From Cardiobacterium sp963553325 (GTDB lineage: Bacteria > Pseudomonadota > Gammaproteobacteria > Cardiobacteriales > Cardiobacteriaceae): 33,415 nucleotides of DNA. The translations under genes and the position numbers were made by a program. Positions 21,440 through 28,288 of this stretch are shown one piece after another. Where the stretch lies: contig CAUVOF010000011.1 of the NCBI GenBank assembly GCA_963553325.1, forward strand, positions 1-33,415, written 5' to 3'. Numbering within the stretch: position 1 is the first letter of the stretch; each line of letters starts with the position of its first letter. Below the pieces are notes generated by a model. It searched no databases, had not been told where the DNA came from, and was given only the letters and a program-made list of their open reading frames with translations.

Positions 21440-23584
21440 ATGAACCTGAAACCACTCCTTTTCACCTTGGCACTAAGCATGACAACACTCCACGCCCAAA
21501 CCCCGCCCGACGTCGAAAAACGCCCGCACACCGTTACCTCGCCGCACGGCGAACGCCAGGACGAATACTACTGGCTGCGCGACGACACGCGCAAAGACCC
21601 ACAAATGCTCGCCTACCTCGAAGCGGAAAACGCCTATGCCGACGCCGTGCTTGCCCCGCTTAAATCCTTGGAAGACAAGCTCTACGACGAAATCGTCGCC
21701 CGCATCAAACAGGACGACAGCTCCGTCCCGGCGCGCGATCGCGGCTACTGGTACTACACCCGCTTTGAAACCGGCAAGGATTACCCCGTCCATGCCCGCC
21801 GCGCCGACCGCGCCGGGCTGGATGCCGTCAGCATCCAAGCGGCGAATAACAGCGGCGACTTTGCCGGCGAAGAAATCCTGCTCAACGTCAACCAGCTTGC
21901 CGAAGGACACGACTACTACAGCGCGAGCATGGTGGACATCAGCCAGGACAACCAAAAACTGCTTTGGGCGGACGACACCAACGGCCGCCGCCAATACACC
22001 CTGCGCGTTACCGACCTTGCGAGCGGCAAACGCCTCGCCGACGAAATCCCCGGCACCAACGGCGACGCCGTTTGGGCGGACGATGGAAACACCTTCTACT
22101 ACATCGAAAACGACCCCGACACCCTGCTCAGCAAGCGCGTCAAAAAACACACCCTCGGCACTGACCCGAAAACCGACCCCGTCGTTTACGAAGAAAAAGA
22201 CGACAGCTTCTACCTCGGCGTTGGCCGCAGCCGCGACGAAAAATACCTGACCATCCGCGCCAGCAGCACGGTTTCCGACGAACTACGCTACACCCCGGCC
22301 GCCAACCCCGGCGAATTCAAAATACTGGCGCCGCGCGAACGCGACCTCGAATACAGCGCCGACCACTACGGCGACCGCTGGCTGATTCGCACCAACGCCG
22401 ACGGCGCGAGTAACTTCAAAATCATGACCGCCAGCGACGACGCCACCGCCCGCAGCGACTGGCAAGAATGGATTGCGCATGACCCGGCGATTTACATCGA
22501 ATACTTCGAAACCTTCGCTGACTACACCGCCATCGGCGAGCGTTCCGACGGCCTCGACCGCATCCGCATCGTCAAAAAAGACGGGCAGAGCGAATACCTG
22601 AAAGCGGACGAACCCGCCTACATGATGAGCATCGCCTCCAATCCCGAAGCCGAAAGCCCGTGGCTGCGCTACGTTTACACCTCGCTCACCACCCCGGACA
22701 TCGTGTACGAAACCAACATCCAGACCGGCGAACGCCGCCAGCTCAAGCAGCAGCCCGTGCCCGGCTACGACGCCAGCAACTACATCACCGAGCGCGTCTG
22801 GGTACCGGCACGCGACGGCACCAAAATCCCGGTCTCGCTCGTCCACCACAAAGACTTCAAACGCGACGGCACGGCGGCGCTTTTGCAATACGGCTACGGC
22901 AGCTACGGCGCCTCAATGGACCCCACCTTCTCCGCCGGCGCCATCAGCCTGCTTGACCGCGGCATGGTCTATGCCATCGCCCACATCCGTGGCGGGCAAG
23001 AAATGGGGCGCGCCTGGTACGAAGACGGCAAACTGCTGCACAAAAAGAACACCTTCACCGACTTCATCGACGTTACCCGTTGGCTGGTCGCAGAAAAATA
23101 CGCGGCCAAAGACCGCGTCGCGGCGATGGGCGGCAGCGCTGGCGGCCTCTTGATGGGGGCGGTTGCCAACATGGCGCCGGAAGACTACCGCGTCATCCTT
23201 TCGCAAGTGCCGTTCGTCGATGTCGTCACCACCATGCTCGACCCGTCGATACCGCTCACCACCAACGAATACGACGAATGGGGCAACCCGGAAGCGAGCG
23301 CGGAAAGCTACGCCTATATGCTCAGCTACTCGCCCTACGACAACCTCAAGGCGCAAGCCTATCCGGCGATGTTCGTCGGCACCGGCCTGTGGGACTCGCA
23401 GGTGCAATACTGGGAACCGGCGAAATACGTCGCCCGCCTGCGCGACGTGAATACCGGCAAATACCCCATCGTCTTCCGCACCAACATGGAAGCGGGACAC
23501 GGCGGCAAATCCGGCAGATTCCAGCGCTACCGCGAAGCCGCGGAAATGTATGCCTTTATGCTTGACCAGCTACAGGTGAAATAA
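21440..23584 (+). CDS. Exported oligopeptidase B-like S9A peptidase
   Basis: A 714-residue serine peptidase of the prolyl-oligopeptidase family. It begins with a signal peptide, MNLKPLLFTLALSMTTLHA, so unlike cytosolic E. coli PtrB it should act in the periplasm. The N-terminal segment RPHTVTSPHGERQDEYYWLR and a seven-blade propeller (about 80-430) precede the catalytic domain. The active site is Ser566 in GGSAGGLL, Asp652 in GLWDSQV, and His687 in AGHGGKSG. GGQEMGRAWYEDGK and NEYDEWGNP are oligopeptidase B features, implying cleavage after Arg/Lys in short peptides. A GAGGAA ribosome site and a strong terminator bound the gene, which appears to be transcribed alone. Confidence 0.93.
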   Translation: MNLKPLLFTLALSMTTLHAQTPPDVEKRPHTVTSPHGERQDEYYWLRDDTRKDPQMLAYLEAENAYADAVLAPLKSLEDKLYDEIVARIKQDDSSVPARDRGYWYYTRFETGKDYPVHARRADRAGLDAVSIQAANNSGDFAGEEILLNVNQLAEGHDYYSASMVDISQDNQKLLWADDTNGRRQYTLRVTDLASGKRLADEIPGTNGDAVWADDGNTFYYIENDPDTLLSKRVKKHTLGTDPKTDPVVYEEKDDSFYLGVGRSRDEKYLTIRASSTVSDELRYTPAANPGEFKILAPRERDLEYSADHYGDRWLIRTNADGASNFKIMTASDDATARSDWQEWIAHDPAIYIEYFETFADYTAIGERSDGLDRIRIVKKDGQSEYLKADEPAYMMSIASNPEAESPWLRYVYTSLTTPDIVYETNIQTGERRQLKQQPVPGYDASNYITERVWVPARDGTKIPVSLVHHKDFKRDGTAALLQYGYGSYGASMDPTFSAGAISLLDRGMVYAIAHIRGGQEMGRAWYEDGKLLHKKNTFTDFIDVTRWLVAEKYAAKDRVAAMGGSAGGLLMGAVANMAPEDYRVILSQVPFVDVVTTMLDPSIPLTTNEYDEWGNPEASAESYAYMLSYSPYDNLKAQAYPAMFVGTGLWDSQVQYWEPAKYVARLRDVNTGKYPIVFRTNMEAGHGGKSGRFQRYREAAEMYAFMLDQLQVK

Positions 23585-23588
23585 AGCG

Positions 23589-23613
23589 AAAACGCCCCTT
23601 GCGGGGCGTTTTT
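23589..23613. terminator. Bidirectional terminator after the oligopeptidase gene
   Basis: AAAACGCCCC (23589-23598), loop TTGC, GGGGCGTTTT (23603-23612), T. It lies between convergent genes (oligopeptidase plus, glutathione transferase minus) and the A/T runs let it act on both. Confidence 0.92.
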
Positions 23614-23634
23614 CATCATAGTGTTTACGTGCGC

Positions 23635-24258
23635 TTACGCCATTTCCGCGAGCAGCGCTTCGTCAAGCTCGGCGGCGCGTACGCGTGCCGGGCGCGCCAG
23701 ATGGCGGTTCATATAATCCGTATAGACGGCATCGGCGGGCAAGATTTGCGTCGCGTGAATCAGCCAATCCAGCAGGCCGCTGTAATACAGGTCGAGCGCG
23801 GTGAACTGCGTGCCGACGATAAACGCGCGCCCTTGCAGGTGGTTTTTCAGCACGGCAAAGGCGGCATCGAAATCGCCGTAGCCCAGCATGATGCGCTGTT
23901 CGTCGTTATTTTCGATGCCACGGATGCGGTCAACGGCGGCGTATTCGAGTTGCAGGGCAAAGCACAGCCAGCGGTAGTATTCGCCGCGCGCGTCGCTGCC
24001 TTCCGCCGGAATCAGCGCTTTCTCCGGGTGGCGTTCGGCAAGCCAGGTCACGATGGCGGCGAGTTCGGTGATGACGGTATCGCCGTGCGTGAGTGCAGGC
24101 ACTTTGCCTAGCGGGTTGATGGCGAGGTAGGCGGGCGCTTTCATCGTCGTGCCGAATTGCAGGCCGACGATGTCGTAATCGGCGCCGCATTCTTCCAGCA
24201 TCCAGCGGACGCTACTGCCGCGTGAGCGCGGGTGGGTGTAGAAAATCAGCTCTTTCAT
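23635..24258 (-). CDS. Glutathione S-transferase family protein
   Basis: A 207-residue cytosolic GST-fold protein. The N-terminal thioredoxin-like domain starts MKELIFYTHPRSRGSSVRWM, where Ser12 or the nearby Arg could contact glutathione, and contains NPLGKVPALTHGDTVITE, the conserved cis-Pro and the ES/TE gamma-glutamyl site. The C-terminal helical domain follows from about residue 85 (EYYRWLCFALQLEYA). Its relatives include bacterial beta- or zeta-like transferases; the substrate is unknown. The ATG at 24258 has GGAGA upstream on the minus strand; the frame extends ten codons further but without family similarity. It is convergent with the oligopeptidase gene. Confidence 0.9.
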   Translation of the reverse strand: MKELIFYTHPRSRGSSVRWMLEECGADYDIVGLQFGTTMKAPAYLAINPLGKVPALTHGDTVITELAAIVTWLAERHPEKALIPAEGSDARGEYYRWLCFALQLEYAAVDRIRGIENNDEQRIMLGYGDFDAAFAVLKNHLQGRAFIVGTQFTALDLYYSGLLDWLIHATQILPADAVYTDYMNRHLARPARVRAAELDEALLAEMA

Positions 24259-24329
24259 GTGGGTCTCCGTTGTGAACAGGGCGGGCATGATAGTGTGCCT
24301 TTGTGTCAGCTTCTGTCAGCAGTCTGCTT

Positions 24330-24360
24330 TACATACACGAACCCCGCTACCCTGTATGTA
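24330..24360 (+). repeat. 31-bp TACATACA palindromic repeat, copy 6
   Basis: Identical to copy 1 (5170-5200) over all 31 bases: TACATACA, core CGAACCCCGCTACCC, TGTATGTA. As at copy 1, the terminal TA is shared with the TATAGC end of a Correia-like element. It lies upstream of the GST gene rather than after a stop codon. Confidence 0.85.
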
Positions 24361-24470
24361 TAGCGATACACCGAAAGTTTCAGACAAGGCGCGTCGCCGA
24401 AGACAGTACGTATTTGTACGACGAGGCGAGGCGACGCAACACCGTATGAAGCTTTTGGTGGATGGCTATA
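24359..24470 (+). mobile_element. Correia-like miniature inverted-repeat element, copy 3 (112 bp, short form)
   Basis: Runs from TATAGC (24359-24364) to GCTATA (24465-24470). It keeps the outer and subterminal parts (CAGACAAGGCGCGTCGCCGA, AGACAGTACG, GAGGCGAGGCGACGCAACAC) but lacks the central CCCTAGAAAATGGC hairpin region of about 41 bases found in copies 1 and 2. The block ACAAGGCG, then AGACAGTAC, then AGGCGAGGC is the clearest match to the neisserial Correia repeat as I remember it. It lies between the divergent GST and glycosyltransferase genes. Confidence 0.8.
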
Positions 24471-24493
24471 AAACCTGCCGGCATTTCCCGCTG

Positions 24494-24502
24494 TGCTAAC
24501 AT
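24494..24502 (+). promoter_or_regulatory. Candidate extended -10 for the glycosyltransferase gene
   Basis: TGCTAACAT (TG-N-TAACAT) at 24494-24502 is a reasonable extended -10, followed by 72 bases of leader to the ATG at 24575. A -35 hexamer is not evident. The 24471-24574 interval otherwise holds a weak GCAAGGG...CCCTTTGC inverted repeat near 24518-24540 and nothing coding. Confidence 0.35.
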
Positions 24503-24574
24503 GGCGCGGCCTCGCAGCAAGGGGGCAAATACCCTTTGCCGTATTCGGACATTTTCCTTTTTTACGAGAAAAAC

Positions 24575-26425
24575 ATGACCACAATCTCACTCTATACCGT
24601 CTATCACAAAGCCACGCATATTTTGCAAAACCCTTTTATCAAACCCATTCAGGTTGGCAAGGGCGATGATATTGATGGCATTTCCTGCCGGGATAATCAG
24701 GGCGACAATATTTCTGCGAAAAATGACAGCTATTGCGAGCTGACCGCACAATACTGGATGTGGAAACATGATCAGGATTCGGACTATATCGGGCTAATGC
24801 ATTATCGCCGCTTTTTTGATTTCAATAGCGATGCCGAGCGGGAATTGGATAGTGCGGGGGTTATCGAAGAAGCTGCATTTAATCTGGATTTCGCCAAGAA
24901 ATACGGCCTTGGCGAAGAAAATATGCAAAAACAGATTGTCGGCTACGACATTATTCTGCCAGAACCTTGGGATGTTCGTCAGGAGAGCTGGAATAATCTG
25001 CAACATAATTATATTGCATCGCCCCATCATCACGAACGCGACTTAAATATTACCCGCACGGTTCTTGCTGAAAAATATCCCCAATATTTGCCGTATTTTG
25101 ATGCGGTGATGCAAGCGCAGAGTGGCTATTTCACCAATATGTTTATCATGCGGCGCAAATGGTTTGCCGAATATTCCGCCTGGATTTTTGCGCTGCTGGC
25201 AGAGGTCGAGGCGCGCCTTGATATTTCCGCCTATAACACCCAGGAAAAGCGGGTTTTTGGCTATCTTGCCGAGCGCCTGTTTAATGTCTGGCTGCAAAAG
25301 AAACAGGCGGAGTTGCCCACGCTGAAAATCAACCATCTACGCCGCGTCTTTATTGTCGATACGACCGCGAAAAACTGGTACGCCAAACCGGTCGTAAGCG
25401 ACAAGCCCATTGTCAGCGTGGTGATTGCCGCCGATGACCATTACACACCGCATTTAGGCGCGCTGATTGTTTCCATCCTAGACCATTTCCCGGCGGATAA
25501 ATTCCTTGACCTGATAATTCTCGATGGCGGTATTAGTGCTTTGAACCGTAAATTGCTGGCGCGGCTTTTGCCAGGTAATGCGCATATCCAATTCCTGGAA
25601 CTCAAGGATGAGTTTTTGCATCTGGCAACGCATATGCACTTTTCCCGCGCTACTTTTTATCGCCTGATTCTCGATAAACTGATTCCAGCGAGAGAGAAGG
25701 TGCTTTATATTGATTGCGATACCATCGTTCTTGATGACATCAGCAAACTGTTCGCTACGCCGCTTGGGGATTATGCCATTGGCGCGGTTTTCGATTACAT
25801 CATGCACCATTTTTGTCTGACGGGTGTCCGCTCAATTGATACCAGCGGTAGCTTGCCCGCAAAGGATTATTTGTCGCGTTATGTTGGCTTAGAGGATGGC
25901 TGGCAGGGATATTTTCAGGCGGGCGTGATTCTTTTTAATATGGATAAACTGCGTCGTCTTGATTTGTCGCAAGTAATGATTAGCGACTTGCTGCATAAAC
26001 GCTATTGGTTTTTGGATCAGGATATTCTCAATAAATATTTTTTGGGCGATGTGGTCTATCTTGAGCCGTGCTGGAATTGTTTTAACAGCGCGCACAATAT
26101 TTATAAAGGGCTGCCGGAATCTTATATCGCAGCGTTGCAGCGTGCAGAGGAAGCCCCAAAAATTATTCATTATGCTGGTTTTGAAACCAAGCCCTGGAAT
26201 AACCGCCATGCCGAATTGGGCGAATTTTATTTTTATTATTTGCGCCGGACGTTTTGGTATGAGCAGGTGATGTTTGCCCTGGCAAAACGCAGCGAGGAGA
26301 TGGCGGCAACGCAGGCAAAACCCAGTTTTTTGTGGCGCGCTGGGCAGAGGGGCTGGCGCTTGCTTCCCGCCTTTGTTCGCCGTCGCGCGACCCGCCTCAA
26401 GGAATTTTTCAAGCGGAAATTGTGA
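24575..26425 (+). CDS. DUF4422-GT8 bidomain glycosyltransferase
   Basis: A 616-residue protein with two glycosyltransferase-type modules. Residues about 1-260 fit DUF4422 (YTVYHKATH near the start, DYIGLMHYRRFFDF, YDIILPEPWDVR, FIMRRKWFAEY). From about residue 285 a GT8 domain begins (VSVVIAADDHYTPHLGALIV), with the metal-binding DxD at D380-C381-D382 (YIDCDTIVLDDI), GYFQAGVILFNM, and the C-terminal WNCFNSAHN / IIHYAG block. GT8 enzymes add hexoses from nucleotide sugars, commonly to LPS or capsule. The C-terminus is basic and may bind the membrane. Base composition is AT-richer than the flanks, suggesting acquisition. The ATG at 24575 is chosen for the MTTISLYTV start; the ribosome site is weak. 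Confidence 0.87.
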   Translation: MTTISLYTVYHKATHILQNPFIKPIQVGKGDDIDGISCRDNQGDNISAKNDSYCELTAQYWMWKHDQDSDYIGLMHYRRFFDFNSDAERELDSAGVIEEAAFNLDFAKKYGLGEENMQKQIVGYDIILPEPWDVRQESWNNLQHNYIASPHHHERDLNITRTVLAEKYPQYLPYFDAVMQAQSGYFTNMFIMRRKWFAEYSAWIFALLAEVEARLDISAYNTQEKRVFGYLAERLFNVWLQKKQAELPTLKINHLRRVFIVDTTAKNWYAKPVVSDKPIVSVVIAADDHYTPHLGALIVSILDHFPADKFLDLIILDGGISALNRKLLARLLPGNAHIQFLELKDEFLHLATHMHFSRATFYRLILDKLIPAREKVLYIDCDTIVLDDISKLFATPLGDYAIGAVFDYIMHHFCLTGVRSIDTSGSLPAKDYLSRYVGLEDGWQGYFQAGVILFNMDKLRRLDLSQVMISDLLHKRYWFLDQDILNKYFLGDVVYLEPCWNCFNSAHNIYKGLPESYIAALQRAEEAPKIIHYAGFETKPWNNRHAELGEFYFYYLRRTFWYEQVMFALAKRSEEMAATQAKPSFLWRAGQRGWRLLPAFVRRRATRLKEFFKRKL

Positions 26426-26432
26426 TAGGCAA

Positions 26433-26454
26433 AAACGCGCCGGTTGGCGCGTTT
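26433..26454. terminator. Bidirectional terminator between the glycosyltransferase gene and ftsB
   Basis: AAACGCGCC (26433-26441), loop GGTT, GGCGCGTTT (26446-26454). It lies between convergent genes and includes two bases of the ftsB stop codon, so the last codon of ftsB is part of the hairpin. Confidence 0.8.
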
Positions 26455-26986
26455 ATTGTAAGGAGTCCAGTTGCAGCGGCACTGGCGTTACCGGGATTTG
26501 TTCGACGTTTTTGTTGGCAGGCGTTGGCGCGCTGTCGTCTTCTTCGATGGATTCGAGTTTGAGCTGCTTAATCATCTGCGCGTTGGCGGGCAGGGATAGC
26601 GGCGGTGGGCTAAGGATGGCGCCGGTTGCCGGGTCGCGGTGCCGCTCTTTTTCGGCAAGACCAGGGATGTCCGGGACGCTGGCGATTTCGCTGTCGGGCA
26701 GGACGAAGTAGGTTTCGTTTTTGCCAATCATGCCGTAGTCCTCACGCGCTTTTTCTTCGTAGGAGTAGTAGGAATCGGGCGAGCGTAAGTTCTCAACTTC
26801 CAGACGCAAGGCATCGTTGCGGTCGTTGAGCATTTTGTTTTCGCGCAAATGCAAGCCGACCTGCTGTTGCAGGTCGGCGATGTGATGCTGGGTATTGCTT
26901 TCAAGGCGGCGCAGGTAGAGGTTGAATACCAAAAGCGCCGCGGCAACCACCATCAGCATCATGAAGAAAAAGGATTTTTTGATCAT
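26453..26986 (-). CDS. ftsB: FtsB-like cell-division protein with a C-terminal extension
   Basis: A 177-residue inner-membrane protein of the FtsB/DivIC (septum formation initiator) family, which forms the FtsQBL complex that activates septal peptidoglycan synthesis. It has a short cytoplasmic start (MIKKS), one membrane helix (about 6-24), then a coiled coil (about 26-70, with LQQQVGLHLRENKMLNDRND) and the FtsB-type YSYEEKAREDYGMIGKNETYF segment. E. coli FtsB is about 103 residues; here a Pro-rich, low-complexity tail of about 70 residues follows (ILSPPPLSLPANAQ and onward). The start overlaps the eno stop by 4 bases. Position after eno is the conserved gammaproteobacterial place for ftsB; ispD does not follow. 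Confidence 0.9.
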   Translation of the reverse strand: MIKKSFFFMMLMVVAAALLVFNLYLRRLESNTQHHIADLQQQVGLHLRENKMLNDRNDALRLEVENLRSPDSYYSYEEKAREDYGMIGKNETYFVLPDSEIASVPDIPGLAEKERHRDPATGAILSPPPLSLPANAQMIKQLKLESIEEDDSAPTPANKNVEQIPVTPVPLQLDSLQ

Positions 26987-28275
26987 CCTTTGATTTTGCC
27001 GAGCAGCGCCGCTTTGCCGCCGTATTTGGCTTTGTCGCCCAACTCTGCTTCGATGGTCAGCAGGCGGTTGTATTTGGCGACGCGGTCAGAGCGGCAGAGT
27101 GAGCCGGTTTTGATTTGCGTGGCGCTGGTTGCGACGGCGATGTCGGCAATGGTGGTGTCTTCCGTTTCGCCGGAGCGGTGCGAGACGATTGCCGCGTAGC
27201 CTGCGTCTTCTGCCATTTTGATGGCTTGCAGGGTTTCGGAGAGCGAGCCGATTTGGTTCGGCTTGATGAGGATGGCGTTGGCGATGCCTTTTTCGATGCC
27301 TTCTTTGAAGATGCGGGTGTTGGTGACGTAGAGGTCGTCGCCGACGAGTTGCACTTTGCTGCCCAGTTTGTCGGTGAGGATTTTCCAGCCGTCCCAGTCG
27401 CTTTCGTCGAGGCCGTCTTCGATGGAGACGATCGGGTAGCGCTCAACGAGACCTGCGAGGTAATCGACAAATTCGGCGGAGGTGAAGGTTTTGTTTTCAG
27501 ACGCCAGGTTGTATTTGCCGTTCTCGTAGAGTTCGGAAGCGGCAACGTCAAGGGCGAGGAAGATTTGTTCGCCGGCTTTGTAGCCCGCTTTTTCAATGGC
27601 TTGCATGATGACTTGCAGCGCTTCTTCGTTAGAGCCGAGGTCAGGGGCGAAGCCGCCTTCGTCGCCAACACCGGTAGAAAGGCCTTTGTCATGCAGCACT
27701 TTTTTCAGGGTGTGGAAGATTTCTGCCCCGGCGCGCAGTGCTTCGTGGAAGCTGGCAAAGCCGGCGGGCATTATCATGAATTCTTGGATATCGACGGAGT
27801 TGTCGGCGTGCTCGCCGCCGTTGACGATGTTCATCATCGGTACCGGCAGGGTGTAGCCGGTGGTGTTGTGCAGCACTTCGTACAGCGGTTTTTTCAGGCT
27901 GGCGGCTTTGGCATGCGCGAGGGCGAGAGAAACGCCGAGAATGGCGTTGGCGCCGAGGTTTTTCTTGAAGTCGTCGCCGTCAAGGTCGAGCATGATTTTG
28001 TCGAGCGCGGCGAGGTCGTCAATCGGTTTGCCTTTGAGTGCCGGGGCGAGTTTGTTATTGACGTTGGCAACGGCTTGGGTGACGCCTTTGCCGAGGTAGC
28101 GGCCTTTGTCGCCGTCGCGCAGCTCAAGCGCTTCGCGCGAGCCGGTGGAGGCGCCGGAGGGAACGCCAGCGGTGCCGGTTGCGCCGTCGGCGAGGGTTAC
28201 GGTTACCTGGACGGTCGGATTCCCGCGGGAATCGAGGATTTCCAGGGCTTTGATGCTTTCAACGGTTGTGCTCAT
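26983..28275 (-). CDS. eno: Enolase
   Basis: A 430-residue glycolytic enzyme converting 2-phosphoglycerate to phosphoenolpyruvate; in many bacteria it also scaffolds RNase E. The N-terminus MSTTVESIKALEILDSRGNP and the loop VPSGASTGSREALELRDGD are conserved; the catalytic segments are GDEGGFAP, SIEDGLDESDWDGW, VGDDLYVTN, ILIKPNQIGSLSET (catalytic Lys) and SHRSGETEDTTIAD. The length is normal. Two adjacent ATGs are possible, at 28278 and 28275; AAGGAG sits three and six bases before them, so 28275 has the better spacing. eno follows kdsA by about 10 bases and overlaps ftsB by 4, so all are cotranscribed. Confidence 0.98.
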   Translation of the reverse strand: MSTTVESIKALEILDSRGNPTVQVTVTLADGATGTAGVPSGASTGSREALELRDGDKGRYLGKGVTQAVANVNNKLAPALKGKPIDDLAALDKIMLDLDGDDFKKNLGANAILGVSLALAHAKAASLKKPLYEVLHNTTGYTLPVPMMNIVNGGEHADNSVDIQEFMIMPAGFASFHEALRAGAEIFHTLKKVLHDKGLSTGVGDEGGFAPDLGSNEEALQVIMQAIEKAGYKAGEQIFLALDVAASELYENGKYNLASENKTFTSAEFVDYLAGLVERYPIVSIEDGLDESDWDGWKILTDKLGSKVQLVGDDLYVTNTRIFKEGIEKGIANAILIKPNQIGSLSETLQAIKMAEDAGYAAIVSHRSGETEDTTIADIAVATSATQIKTGSLCRSDRVAKYNRLLTIEAELGDKAKYGGKAALLGKIKG

Positions 28276-28288
28276 CATATGCTCCTTA

